From: Pseudomonas sp. GL-B-19
Lineage (GTDB): Bacteria > Pseudomonadota > Gammaproteobacteria > Pseudomonadales > Pseudomonadaceae
Direction of reading: 5' to 3'
NCBI RefSeq assembly: GCF_019956415.1
Contig: NZ_JAHBDK010000053.1
Coordinates: 1 to 64,000, forward strand
Length of the DNA stretch: 64,000 nucleotides
Numbering within the stretch: the first letter of the stretch is position 1; each line of letters starts with the position of its first letter. Below, one piece after another: positions 16,237 to 24,512 of this stretch. The position numbers and the translations under genes were made by a program. The notes below the pieces were generated by a model that worked only from the letters and a program-made list of their open reading frames with translations, ran no database searches and was not told where the DNA came from.

Positions 16237-16329
16237 ATGCAGCGATTTTCCAAACAGTCTTTTGACCGGACATCGACAGATGCCCGGTTTTTGTTGTGCC
16301 CGCAAAAAGGAGCGTTGATTCATGGCTGA
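16237..16329 (+). CDS. possible leader peptide before the sugar dehydrogenase gene
   Basis: A 30-codon frame (beginning MQRFSK and ending ALIHG) starts at an ATG with the same AGGTGAAG ribosome binding site that serves dgoK. It overlaps the start of the SDR gene by eight bases. An intrinsic-terminator-like hairpin lies inside it. It could be a coding leader that couples translation to termination, or the relic of a replaced first gene. There is no homology evidence that the peptide itself matters. Confidence 0.45.
   Translation: MQRFSKQSFDRTSTDARFLLCPQKGALIHG
16265..16295 (+). terminator. terminator-like hairpin within the leader ORF
   Basis: ACCGG-A-CATC pairs with GATG-C-CCGGT around a GACA loop (one A-C mismatch) and runs into TTTTTGTTG. 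It lies downstream of the promoter at 16156 and upstream of the SDR gene, where it could attenuate transcription. Confidence 0.6.
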
Positions 16330-17140
16330 ATCTCTTTCCTTGCCACCGGTGGCTGAACCGCCCAAGGGCGAGCGCCTGAAAAACAAAGTGGTGCTGCTGA
16401 CCGGTGCCGCTCAAGGCATCGGTGAGGCCATCGTTGCGGCGTTCGCGGCCCAGAAGGCCAAGTTGATCATAAGCGACATCCAGGCTGAAAAAGTCGAGAA
16501 AGTCGCGGCGCATTGGCGCGAACAAGGCGCCGATGTGGTGGCGATCAAGGCTGACGTATCGCGCCAGCAAGACCTGCACGCCATGGCCAGACTGGCGATT
16601 GACCTGCACGGCCGGATCGACGTATTGGTCAACTGCGCCGGGGTCAACGTGTTCCGTGATCCTCTGGAAATGACCGAAGAAGACTGGCATCGCTGCTTCG
16701 CCATCGACCTCGACGGCGCTTGGTACGGTTGCAAGGCAGTATTGCCGCAAATGATCGAGCAGGGCATCGGCAGCATCATCAACATCGCTTCGACCCATTC
16801 CACCCACATCATCCCCGGCTGCTTCCCGTACCCGGTGGCCAAACACGGTTTGCTCGGCCTGACCCGCGCACTCGGCATCGAATATGCGCCGAAGGGCATT
16901 CGCGTCAACGCCATCGCACCGGGCTACATCGAAACCCAATTGAACGTGGATTACTGGAACGGTTTTGCCGACCCGCAGGCCGAGCGCCAGCGCGCGTTTG
17001 ACTTGCATCCACCGCGTCGCATCGGTCAACCGATTGAAGTAGCCATGACCGCCGTATTCCTGGCCAGTGATGAAGCGCCGTTCATCAATGCCTCGTGCAT
17101 CACCATCGATGGCGGGCGCTCAGTGATGTATCACGACTGA
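16322..17140 (+). CDS. SDR sugar 1-dehydrogenase (galactose/arabinose type)
   Basis: This 272-residue classical SDR has TGAAQGIGEA (cofactor), NCAG, the catalytic Ser in IASTHS, the YPVAKHG Tyr/Lys pair and a C-terminal IDGGRSVMYHD. It resembles rhizobial and Pseudomonas SDR galactose or arabinose dehydrogenases that oxidise the sugar to its lactone. The neighbouring lactonase and AraFGH importer fit that step. Substrate choice cannot be read from sequence. AAGGAG lies 9 bases before the ATG, and the start is overlapped by the upstream small frame. Confidence 0.8.
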   Translation: MAESLSLPPVAEPPKGERLKNKVVLLTGAAQGIGEAIVAAFAAQKAKLIISDIQAEKVEKVAAHWREQGADVVAIKADVSRQQDLHAMARLAIDLHGRIDVLVNCAGVNVFRDPLEMTEEDWHRCFAIDLDGAWYGCKAVLPQMIEQGIGSIINIASTHSTHIIPGCFPYPVAKHGLLGLTRALGIEYAPKGIRVNAIAPGYIETQLNVDYWNGFADPQAERQRAFDLHPPRRIGQPIEVAMTAVFLASDEAPFINASCITIDGGRSVMYHD

Positions 17141-17147
17141 ACAAAAC

Positions 17148-17179
17148 GGCTTTCAGGCGCGGAACTCCGTCTGAAAGCC
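17148..17179 (+). promoter_or_regulatory. hairpin between the dehydrogenase gene and araF
   Basis: A perfect 9-bp stem, GGCTTTCAG...CTGAAAGCC with a 14-base loop, lies right after the SDR stop codon and just before the ATCATACGAT palindrome. There is no T run, so it is not a standard terminator. It may stabilise or process the transcript end. Confidence 0.45.
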
Positions 17180-17183
17180 AATC

Positions 17184-17193
17184 ATCATACGAT
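17184..17193. promoter_or_regulatory. candidate GntR operator before araF
   Basis: The palindrome ATCATACGAT matches ATCATATGAT in the GntR gene's own promoter (14348-14357), and both are followed by ATTAGC within a few bases. This suggests that araFGH and the regulator gene answer to the same protein. Confidence 0.45.
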
Positions 17194-17263
17194 ATGACTA
17201 TTAGCTTCATCGTTTACACCGGCTTTCAAATAACGCTCAAAAAAAATAACAAGGAGTCAGCTT

Positions 17264-18265
17264 ATGAATCGTCGTCGGATCCGTTCCCTGTGCTGTGCCG
17301 CTTTGGCGGTCACCGCGGTTAGCCTGAGCAGTACGCTGCTGGCGGCCGAGGAAGTGAAAATCGGTTTCCTGGTCAAGCAAGCGGAAGAGCCCTGGTTTCA
17401 GACCGAATGGGCATTCGCCGAAAAGGCCGGGAAAGAGAAGGGCTTCACGTTGATCAAGATTGCGGTGCCGGACGGCGAAAAAACCCTCTCGGCCATCGAT
17501 AGCCTTGCCGCCAACGGTGCCAAGGGCTTCGTGATCTGCCCGCCCGACGTGTCCCTGGGCCCTGCGATCATGGCCAAAGCCAAGCTGAACGGTTTGAAAG
17601 TGATCGCCGTCGATGACCGCTTTGTCGATGCCAGCGGTAAGTTCATGGAAGACGTTCCGTACCTCGGCATGGCTGCGTTCGAAGTCGGCCAGAAACAAGG
17701 CAGCGCCATGGCCACCGAAGCGAAGAAACGTGGCTGGGAATGGAAAGACACCTACGCGGTGATCAACACCTTCAACGAACTCGACACCGGGAAGAAACGC
17801 ACTGACGGTTCGGTCAAAGCGCTGGAAGACGCCGGCATGCCCAAAGACCACATCCTGTTCTCGGCGCTGAAAACCCTCGACGTACCGGGCAGCATGGACG
17901 CCACCAACTCGGCGCTGGTGAAACTGCCGGGCTCGGCGAAAAACCTGATCATCGGCGGCATGAACGACAACACCGTGCTCGGCGGCGTGCGCGCCACCGA
18001 AAGCGCCGGTTTCGCTGCTGCCAATGTCATCGGGATCGGCATCAATGGCACCGACGCCATCGGCGAACTGAAGAAAGCCCACAGCGGTTTCTTCGGCTCG
18101 ATGCTGCCTAGCCCCCACATCGAGGGCTACAACACCGCCAGCATGATGTACGAGTGGGTCACCACCGGCACGGAACCGGCGAAATTCACCGCGATGGACG
18201 ACGTAACGCTGATCACGCGCGACAACTTCAAGCAGGAACTGGAAAAGATCGGCCTGTGGAACTGA
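17264..18265 (+). CDS. araF: AraF-type sugar ABC transporter substrate-binding protein
   Basis: This 333-residue periplasmic protein has a cleavable signal (about residues 1-28, ending LLAAEE) and the type I sugar-binding fold of AraF (VKIGFLVKQAEEPWFQTEWAF, VIAVDDRFVD, GIGINGTDA). Family members bind L-arabinose and often D-galactose. With the galactonate genes nearby, galactose may be the physiological ligand. It begins an araFGH operon with AAGGAG before the ATG, preceded by a palindrome that may bind the GntR regulator. Confidence 0.92.
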   Translation: MNRRRIRSLCCAALAVTAVSLSSTLLAAEEVKIGFLVKQAEEPWFQTEWAFAEKAGKEKGFTLIKIAVPDGEKTLSAIDSLAANGAKGFVICPPDVSLGPAIMAKAKLNGLKVIAVDDRFVDASGKFMEDVPYLGMAAFEVGQKQGSAMATEAKKRGWEWKDTYAVINTFNELDTGKKRTDGSVKALEDAGMPKDHILFSALKTLDVPGSMDATNSALVKLPGSAKNLIIGGMNDNTVLGGVRATESAGFAAANVIGIGINGTDAIGELKKAHSGFFGSMLPSPHIEGYNTASMMYEWVTTGTEPAKFTAMDDVTLITRDNFKQELEKIGLWN

Positions 18266-18328
18266 GGCTCGGTTGATTTCAACGGTGGCCCCGGCGACGG
18301 GGCTGCCTGACCTGTGAAGAGGTGTTTT

Positions 18329-19873
18329 ATGCACGCGCAAGTACAGACATACGAACACAGCGTTGGCGGCAGCCTGCGCTTCAACGGGATCGGCAAGACC
18401 TTTCCCGGGGTGAAGGCGCTGGATGGCATCAGCTTCGTTGCGCACCCGGGGCAGGTTCACGCGTTGATGGGCGAGAACGGCGCCGGCAAATCCACACTGC
18501 TGAAAATCCTCGGCGGCGCTTACACGCCCAGCAGTGGCAACCTGCAGATCGGCGAGCAGACGATGGCATTCAAATCCACCGCCGACAGCATCGCCAACCG
18601 CGTCGCGGTGATCCATCAAGAGTTGCACCTGGTGCCCGAAATGACCGTGGCAGAGAACCTGTTTCTCGGCCACCTGCCGGCCAGTTTCGGCCTGATCAAT
18701 CGCGGTACTTTGCGCCAACAGGCATTGGCTTGCCTCAAAGGCCTGGCCGATGAAATCGACCCGCAAGAGAAAGTCGGGCGCCTGTCCCTTGGTCAGCGGC
18801 AACTGGTGGAAATCGCCAAGGCGTTGTCCCGTGGCGCGCATGTGATTGCTTTTGACGAACCGACCAGCAGTCTGTCGGCGCGCGAGATCGACCGTTTGAT
18901 GGCGATCATCGGACGCCTGCGCGATGAAGGCAAAGTGGTGCTGTACGTCTCCCATCGCATGGAAGAAGTGTTCCGCATCTGCAACGCGGTGACGGTGTTC
19001 AAGGACGGTCGTTACGTGCGCACGTTCGAGGACATGAGCGAACTGACCCACGACCAATTGGTGACGTGCATGGTCGGTCGCGACATTCAGGACATCTACG
19101 ATTATCGGCCTCGCAAGCGTGGCGCGGTCGCGTTGAAAGCCGATGGCCTGCTCGGACCCGGCTTGCGCGAGCCGGTGAGTTTCGAGGCGCACAAAGGCGA
19201 GATTCTGGGGTTGTTCGGACTGGTCGGTGCCGGGCGCACAGAGTTGTTCCGCCTGCTCAGCGGCTTGGAGCGCAACACCGCCGGACGCCTGGAATTACGC
19301 GGCCATGAACTGAAACTGCGCTCACCTCGTGATGCAATTGCCGCCGGGATTCTGCTGTGCCCCGAGGACCGCAAGAAGGAGGGCATCATCCCGCTCGCCA
19401 GTGTCGCCGAGAACATCAACATCAGCGCACGCGGCGCCCACTCCACCTTCGGGTGTTTGTTGCGCGGCCTGTGGGAAAAGGGCAATGCCGACAAGCAGAT
19501 CAAGGCGCTGAAGGTGAAGACGCCCAATGCGGCGCAAAAAATCATGTACCTGTCCGGCGGCAATCAGCAGAAGGCCATTCTCGGTCGCTGGCTGTCGATG
19601 CCGATGAAAGTCCTGTTGCTCGACGAACCGACCCGCGGCATCGACATCGGGGCCAAGGCCGAGATCTACCAGATCATCCATAACCTGGCCGAAAGCGGCA
19701 TCGCGGTGATTGTGGTGTCCAGCGACCTGATGGAAGTGATGGGTATTTCCGACCGCATTCTGGTGCTCTGCGAAGGCGCGATGCGCGGCGAGTTGTCTCG
19801 CGCCGAGGCCAATGAATCCAACCTGCTGCAACTGGCTTTGCCGCGCCAACGCGCTGACGGCGTGGCGAACTGA
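18329..19873 (+). CDS. araG: AraG-type sugar ABC transporter ATPase
   Basis: This 514-residue protein has two fused ABC domains. The first shows GENGAGKST, LSLGQRQLVEIAKAL and FDEPTSSL. The second has a degenerate P-loop GLVGAGRTEL, then LSGGNQQKAILGRWL and LLDEPTRGID, the pattern usual in sugar importers of this class. It energises uptake with AraF and AraH. I chose the ATG at 18329 (MHAQVQTYEH), with GAAGAGG upstream, over a GTG 15 bases earlier. Confidence 0.94.
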   Translation: MHAQVQTYEHSVGGSLRFNGIGKTFPGVKALDGISFVAHPGQVHALMGENGAGKSTLLKILGGAYTPSSGNLQIGEQTMAFKSTADSIANRVAVIHQELHLVPEMTVAENLFLGHLPASFGLINRGTLRQQALACLKGLADEIDPQEKVGRLSLGQRQLVEIAKALSRGAHVIAFDEPTSSLSAREIDRLMAIIGRLRDEGKVVLYVSHRMEEVFRICNAVTVFKDGRYVRTFEDMSELTHDQLVTCMVGRDIQDIYDYRPRKRGAVALKADGLLGPGLREPVSFEAHKGEILGLFGLVGAGRTELFRLLSGLERNTAGRLELRGHELKLRSPRDAIAAGILLCPEDRKKEGIIPLASVAENINISARGAHSTFGCLLRGLWEKGNADKQIKALKVKTPNAAQKIMYLSGGNQQKAILGRWLSMPMKVLLLDEPTRGIDIGAKAEIYQIIHNLAESGIAVIVVSSDLMEVMGISDRILVLCEGAMRGELSRAEANESNLLQLALPRQRADGVAN

Positions 19874-19882
19874 GAGGTGACT

Positions 19883-20854
19883 ATGATGACAACCCAAAAC
19901 AACGCTCTGCCGACCCAGCGCAAACCCCTGGACCTGCGGCGCTTTCTCGATGACTGGGTGATGCTGCTGGCGGCGGTCGGGATCTTCGTGCTCTGCACGT
20001 TGCTGATCGATAACTTCCTTTCGCCACTGAACATGCGCGGCCTGGGGTTGGCGATTTCCACCACCGGGATTGCCGCGTGCACCATGTTGTATTGCCTGGC
20101 GTCCGGGCACTTTGACCTGTCGGTGGGTTCGGTGATCGCCTGTGCCGGCGTGGTCGCTGCAGTGGTGATGCGCGACACCGACAGCGTGTTCCTCGGCGTG
20201 AGTGCCGCGTTGGTGATGGGGCTGATTGTCGGGCTGATCAACGGGATTGTGATTGCCAAGCTGCGGGTCAATGCGTTGATCACCACGCTGGCGACCATGC
20301 AGATCGTTCGCGGACTGGCTTACATCTTCGCCAACGGCAAAGCGGTCGGCGTGTCGCAGGAGCAGTTCTTCGTCTTCGGTAACGGCCAGATGTTTGGCGT
20401 GCCGGTGCCGATCCTGATCACCATCGTCTGCTTCCTGTTTTTCGGCTGGCTGCTGAATTACACCACCTACGGGCGCAACACCATGGCCATCGGCGGCAAC
20501 CAGGAAGCGGCATTGCTGGCCGGGGTCAACGTTGACCGGACCAAGATCATCATCTTCGCCGTGCATGGCGTGATTGGTGCGCTGGCCGGGGTAATTCTGG
20601 CGTCGCGCATGACCTCCGGGCAGCCAATGATTGGCCAGGGTTTTGAGCTGACAGTGATTTCGGCCTGTGTGTTGGGCGGGGTGTCGTTGAGTGGCGGGAT
20701 CGGCATGATTCGGCACGTGATTGCCGGGGTGTTGATTCTGGCGATTATTGAAAATGCGATGAACCTGAAGAACATCGACACGTTTTACCAGTATGTGATT
20801 CGCGGTTCGATTCTGTTGCTGGCGGTCGTCATTGACCGCCTGAAACAGCGCTGA
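19883..20854 (+). CDS. araH: AraH-type sugar ABC transporter permease
   Basis: This permease of about 323 residues has eight to ten hydrophobic segments and the BPD_transp_2 family features (SGHFDLSVGSVIACAGVVAA, YTTYGRNTMAIGGNQEAALLAGV, GVSLSGGIG). It forms the membrane channel for AraFG. The start is set by GAGAGG just before ATGATG at 19883, ten bases after araG. REP elements follow the stop, so the operon probably ends here. Confidence 0.93.
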   Translation: MMTTQNNALPTQRKPLDLRRFLDDWVMLLAAVGIFVLCTLLIDNFLSPLNMRGLGLAISTTGIAACTMLYCLASGHFDLSVGSVIACAGVVAAVVMRDTDSVFLGVSAALVMGLIVGLINGIVIAKLRVNALITTLATMQIVRGLAYIFANGKAVGVSQEQFFVFGNGQMFGVPVPILITIVCFLFFGWLLNYTTYGRNTMAIGGNQEAALLAGVNVDRTKIIIFAVHGVIGALAGVILASRMTSGQPMIGQGFELTVISACVLGGVSLSGGIGMIRHVIAGVLILAIIENAMNLKNIDTFYQYVIRGSILLLAVVIDRLKQR

Positions 20855-20865
20855 TACCCCGTACT

Positions 20866-21020
20866 GGTAGGAGCGGCGGTGCGGCGATCGACTTGACCGC
20901 GAAAGCGGTATGTCTGACGCATTAGTATTGGATGTGCAGACGCCTTCGCGGGCAAGCCCGCTCCTACAGTGGATCTGCGTCACACACAGATCCCTTGTGG
21001 GAGCGAGCCTGCTCGCGATG
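20866..21020. repeat. REP cluster (diverged doublet plus a single copy)
   Basis: A diverged pair (20866-20968, GTAGGAGCGG... facing GGGCAAGCCCGCTCCTACA) is followed by a single REP (20995-21020, GTGGGAGCGAGCCTGCTCGC). The cluster fills the gap between araH and the convergent small gene at 21065; I see no gene in it. Confidence 0.85.
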
Positions 21021-21064
21021 GGGCCAGTAAATTCAACAACAATCCTGAGTTTTACCCAGAGTGT

Positions 21065-21319
21065 TCAGCTATCCAGTTTGCGTGCCGCCTCAACCCCGGC
21101 ACTGCTGAGTTTGATCGGCAGATTCACCGTGTGCTCGCCAGCCTCATCGCAGGTCACATGGCCGTGTTGAATCAGCCCCCGGTCCTGCAGGGCTGCGAGG
21201 GTACTGGCCACGACTTTCTCCCCCCGATAATTGTCCAGAACCTCTTTGCCCAAGCCACTCGGGTGGGCATGCAACAGGCGGATCAGGACTTCTTTTTCCA
21301 GTTTTTTATCGTCGTTCAT
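21065..21319 (-). CDS. conserved hypothetical protein, possible winged helix
   Basis: I do not recognise this 84-residue charged soluble protein. Helices alternating with short strands (KKLEKEVLIRLLHAHPSGLG, VASTLAALQDRGLIQHGHVT) look like a winged-helix or MarR-like DNA-binding fold, but there is no ligand domain. CAAGAGGTAAGC before the ATG supports the start. It is followed on the same strand by no close gene. Prediction as a DNA-binding protein is inference. Confidence 0.65.
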   Translation of the reverse strand: MNDDKKLEKEVLIRLLHAHPSGLGKEVLDNYRGEKVVASTLAALQDRGLIQHGHVTCDEAGEHTVNLPIKLSSAGVEAARKLDS

Positions 21320-21366
21320 GCTTACCTCTTGATGTGTGTGGAGAGGTCGCTCGCGTGGGCGAACTA

Positions 21367-21702
21367 TTAATAGGCACCGCCCTCGGAGCCCGAGCCACCG
21401 GTGGTGGTTTTCGAGCCGATGCCGCTGCCGGCATTGTCGGGTGTCTGGGTGTCGGGCATGTTCAGTCCGCTTTGACGGCCCGCGTCATTGCCCTGGATCC
21501 GTGGGTCAGTGCCCGTCGCGGGCGGCAGGTTACTGTCGATACCGGTGCCGTGGGTGTTCATGCTGGGTGCGCTCTGGATGGCGGGCGCTTTCGGGCCCTC
21601 GACCGGGTTGGTCGGGCCCGTTCCTTCAGCGAGTGTGGCGGCGAACGCAGCAGAGGACAGCAGTGTGGCGAGAGCGAGGGCGGTCAACCTGGACATGAAC
21701 AT
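21367..21702 (-). CDS. small secreted hypothetical protein
   Basis: This 109-111-residue protein has a signal peptide (LTALALATLLSSAAFA, cleavage near residue 21) and a mature part rich in Gly, Pro, Thr and Asn without Cys, which suggests an unstructured periplasmic protein. The start is the ATG at 21702 or the one two codons later at 21696; the upstream sequence AAACGGAGACGATGCC favours 21702. I do not recognise a family. It is upstream of, and on the same strand as, the 84-residue gene. Confidence 0.65.
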   Translation of the reverse strand: MFMSRLTALALATLLSSAAFAATLAEGTGPTNPVEGPKAPAIQSAPSMNTHGTGIDSNLPPATGTDPRIQGNDAGRQSGLNMPDTQTPDNAGSGIGSKTTTGGSGSEGGAY

Positions 21703-21785
21703 GGCATCGTCTCCGTTTAATAGAGTCTCTACCTGATATTGGTCCGCCTCGCGTTCGAATTGGTGCCTGATGAATGACGAACGGT

Positions 21786-22991
21786 TCAGGCCTGCTGCAC
21801 GGATTTAACCGGCGCGACGCGACGCCAGATCAACCGGCCTACGGTGATCAACCAGTTCAGTATAGCCACGGCCAGCACGGTCAGGAGCAACGCGGGCATC
21901 CCTTGTTCGACTATGATTTTTCCGGCCAGCAAGGGAAAACCAAACACGCCGATGAAGTAGGAGAGGCTGAACAACAGCAAGGCTTGCGAGGTCGTGCCGT
22001 GCGGCGCTTCGTTGGCCGCCAGGCCGTTGATCACCGAATAGGTCAGACCGTATCCGACCCCGAGCATCACGGCTGCCAGTACATAACTGAGCCCGCTGTC
22101 GACCACGAAACCAAACAGCACAATCGACCCCATCATCAGGCCCGACAACAGGCACGATGCGCGGAACGGGTCACGTTTGACCACGATGCCGGCAATCAGC
22201 ATTCGGCTGCTGATCGCCGCGCCCATGAAGCCAAAAAAGAACAGCGAATAATCCAGCGAGCGGGATTCGGCGTAACTGGTCTGGAAGCTCGACAGGCCGC
22301 CGAACACGCAACCACCAAGACCGACCATGAGGATCGGGAACACGGCCCGGGACGACAGCACCTGGGCCGTTGCGCGCCAGGAAATTCGCGCGACCGAGGT
22401 GGCGGGTGCGGGCGTTTTTCTGATCTGTGCATCCAGTCGCCAGAACAGTAAAACGCCGATCAGGCTGGCCATTGCAGCGAGGTAAAACGCGGCGGTTACC
22501 GGATAGCCGAGGGCGCTGGCAGCGCGGCCCAGTAAAGGGCCGCTGCCGATCCCGGTCATCATGCTGCCCGACAGCAGCGCAAAGTATTTGGCCCGTTGGG
22601 CCGGTGTCACCAAGCTGGCCACAATGATCGGCCCGAGGGTGTAAAACACGCCCCAACCCAGCCCCAGCAACAGTCCAAAAAACAACAGCGCAGTGCCGAA
22701 GCCCGGGGTCAAGGCGAAGCCGAGGCTGGCCGCCACCAGTAAGACGCCGAACAAGGCAATCGAGCGCGCGGCACCGAGCCAGTCAGACAAATGCCCCGAG
22801 ACGATCACCGCCGCGAACGTGCTGAGCATGGCCGCCGAAATCACACTGCCTGCATCGTGTTCATTGCCACCGCGTGAGCCGATCAGCAACGACAGCAAAA
22901 AAGTCGAGCCGTAGGACAGCGACAGCAAATAGCTGGCAAGGCAAAACAGGCCGAACAACCGGCTGGAGACTGGGGGTGTTGCGCTGGACAT
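21786..22991 (-). CDS. MFS transporter
   Basis: This 401-residue protein has about 12 hydrophobic segments and MFS loop signatures (GHLSDWLGAARSIALFG between helices 2 and 3). It is probably a drug or metabolite exporter of the inner membrane, with unknown substrate. I chose the ATG at 22991 (MSSATPPVSSRLFGLF), since the hydrophobic part begins soon after; an upstream in-frame start at 23042 would add 17 polar residues. No regulator adjoins it. Confidence 0.85.
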   Translation of the reverse strand: MSSATPPVSSRLFGLFCLASYLLSLSYGSTFLLSLLIGSRGGNEHDAGSVISAAMLSTFAAVIVSGHLSDWLGAARSIALFGVLLVAASLGFALTPGFGTALLFFGLLLGLGWGVFYTLGPIIVASLVTPAQRAKYFALLSGSMMTGIGSGPLLGRAASALGYPVTAAFYLAAMASLIGVLLFWRLDAQIRKTPAPATSVARISWRATAQVLSSRAVFPILMVGLGGCVFGGLSSFQTSYAESRSLDYSLFFFGFMGAAISSRMLIAGIVVKRDPFRASCLLSGLMMGSIVLFGFVVDSGLSYVLAAVMLGVGYGLTYSVINGLAANEAPHGTTSQALLLFSLSYFIGVFGFPLLAGKIIVEQGMPALLLTVLAVAILNWLITVGRLIWRRVAPVKSVQQA

Positions 22992-23103
22992 GACGCGGTT
23001 CCTTGAGCCGATAGAAATGAGCGTCTGATATCTATCACGCATCGCGCCGATGTTAGGTCCTGGGTTAGCGATTTCAGGATTAGCGCTGGCCGGAGTATTG
23101 CCT

Positions 23104-23757
23104 TCAGCAGACGCCGATCTCTTCCTTGAACTGCTCCATGAAACCTTTCAGACGCTCATGCCTGAGCTGTGCCAGGCGTCGACCGGTGGCGGTCTGGAAA
23201 CCGTCCGCCAGGTGCAGCAGCTTGGTCTGGAAATGATCGAGGCAAAAGCGTGTGTCGTCGTAGTCACGGTACTTTGCTTCTGGATCCTGCGGGTCGTACA
23301 ACGCGCTGCCCATGCGCCCGGCAACGTAGAACGTGCGCGCGACACCGAGCAAGCCGAGGGAATCGAGGCGATCGGCGTCTTGCATGATTTTCGCTTCGAG
23401 CGTAGTGGGGGTGATGTTGGCAGAAAAGCTGTGTGCTTCGATAGCGTGGGCTACTGCGCTGATTCTTTCGTTCGGCCAATGTAGGTCGGCCAACACGCCG
23501 GACGCTTTTTCGGCAGCCAGTCGAGACGCCTGCGAACGCAACGGCGAGTTCTTCTCCACCGCCACGCAATCATGCAACAGCACCGCTGCCAGCAGCACCT
23601 CAAGCTCGCCACCTTCTTGCGTATGAATCGTGCGCACGTTGTGCCAGACCCGCTGCAAGTGCGACAGGTCATGAGCACCGTCCTCTGAGGGCTCCAGCGC
23701 GTAGGGCAGCAATTGAGCGGCGAGGTTTTGCAGGGGGGCGAAAGTATCAGTGGTCAT
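23104..23757 (-). CDS. HD-domain phosphohydrolase
   Basis: This 217-residue protein is an HD-superfamily metal-dependent phosphohydrolase of the YedJ-like group. The ligands are His in HDLSHLQRV, the HD pair in VLLHDCVAVEKNS and the distal Asp in DADRLDSLG. Substrates of this subgroup are not firmly known and may be nucleotides. The ATG at 23757 has AAAGGACTGTT upstream and gives MTTDTFAPLQ; an in-frame start further upstream at 23790 lacks a good site. Confidence 0.87.
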   Translation of the reverse strand: MTTDTFAPLQNLAAQLLPYALEPSEDGAHDLSHLQRVWHNVRTIHTQEGGELEVLLAAVLLHDCVAVEKNSPLRSQASRLAAEKASGVLADLHWPNERISAVAHAIEAHSFSANITPTTLEAKIMQDADRLDSLGLLGVARTFYVAGRMGSALYDPQDPEAKYRDYDDTRFCLDHFQTKLLHLADGFQTATGRRLAQLRHERLKGFMEQFKEEIGVC

Positions 23758-23873
23758 AACAGTCCTTTGAATGTGAAAACGTTGCACCATAGTTCAGCTT
23801 TGAATTTCCAGTGTGACGGACGTAGCCTGGCAACTTAGTATGGCGTTTTCAACCTTTGACGAAGGCACGTCCC

Positions 23874-24356
23874 ATGACGATCGAGATCCGCCCGGCGACC
23901 CCCAGCGATGCACCGCAAATCCTCGGGTTCATCACTGAACTGGCCGACTATGAACGTGCCCGCCACGAAGTCATCGCCAGCGTCGCCGACATCGAGCGCA
24001 GTCTGTTCAGCGAAGGCGCCACCGCTCACGGCCTGATCTGCCTGCGCGACGGTCAGCCGATCGGCTTCGCCGTGTTCTTCTTCAGCTATTCCACCTGGCT
24101 CGGCAGCAACTGCCTGTACCTCGAAGACCTCTACATCACCCCCGAACAACGCGGAGGTGGTGCGGGCAAAACCTTGCTGCGCCACCTGGCGAAAATCGCC
24201 TGCGCCAATGATTGCGGGCGTTTTGAATGGAGCGTGCTGGACTGGAACAAACCGGCGATCGAGTTCTATAAATCGTTGGGTGCGCAACCACAGGAAGAGT
24301 GGGTGCGATACCGGATGGATGGGGCGGTGTTGCGCGAGTTTGCCGAGGGTAATTAA
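23874..24356 (+). CDS. GNAT family N-acetyltransferase
   Basis: This 160-residue single-domain GNAT protein has the acetyl-CoA loop as EQRGGGAGKTLL, preceded by the strand YLEDLYITP. The pattern LYLEDLYITPEQRGGGAG with WSVLDWNKPAIEFYKSLGA is close to the spermidine/spermine (diamine) acetyltransferase branch. A small amine or amino acid is therefore the likely acceptor, but not proven. The start is the ATG at 23874 (MTIEIRPAT). An intrinsic terminator follows. Confidence 0.88.
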   Translation: MTIEIRPATPSDAPQILGFITELADYERARHEVIASVADIERSLFSEGATAHGLICLRDGQPIGFAVFFFSYSTWLGSNCLYLEDLYITPEQRGGGAGKTLLRHLAKIACANDCGRFEWSVLDWNKPAIEFYKSLGAQPQEEWVRYRMDGAVLREFAEGN

Positions 24357-24378
24357 ACGCCAGCATCGCCGGTTAAAA

Positions 24379-24407
24379 GATCGCAGCCTTGAGTTGCGAT
24401 TTTTTTT
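24379..24407 (+). terminator. intrinsic terminator after the acetyltransferase gene
   Basis: GATCGCA pairs with TGCGAT across a short loop and is followed by eight T. It separates the acetyltransferase gene from the dgo promoter that begins eight bases later. Confidence 0.85.
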
Positions 24408-24414
24408 GCGTTAA

Positions 24415-24473
24415 TCCCAATATATGGGAGTGATATTTATATATTGAGATTATTGCGCTTCCCGGTTTATAGT
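24415..24473 (+). promoter_or_regulatory. promoter and upstream palindrome of the dgo operon
   Basis: TCCCA-N5-TGGGA (24415-24429), a 14-bp spacer, TTGAGA (24444-24449) and TATAGT (24468-24473) repeat the arrangement at 16127-16185. Downstream, AAACAAAACAGGTGAAG before the first ATG is also shared. Two loci 8 kb apart therefore seem to be under the same control. Confidence 0.72.
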
Positions 24474-24512
24474 CCCGCTCACTCACTGCCAATAAACAAA
24501 ACAGGTGAAGCG

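Noticed and set aside
17237..19192. 651-codon open frame on the minus strand
   Set aside because: It is antisense to araF and araG, which have full family motifs. GC-rich third positions leave such frames open; its translation has no domain features.
19322..20983. 553-codon minus-strand frame rich in His and Gln
   Set aside because: It is antisense to araG and araH. Similar His/Gln-rich mirror frames occur opposite other GC-rich genes here, e.g. 41631-43082 and 60027-61886.
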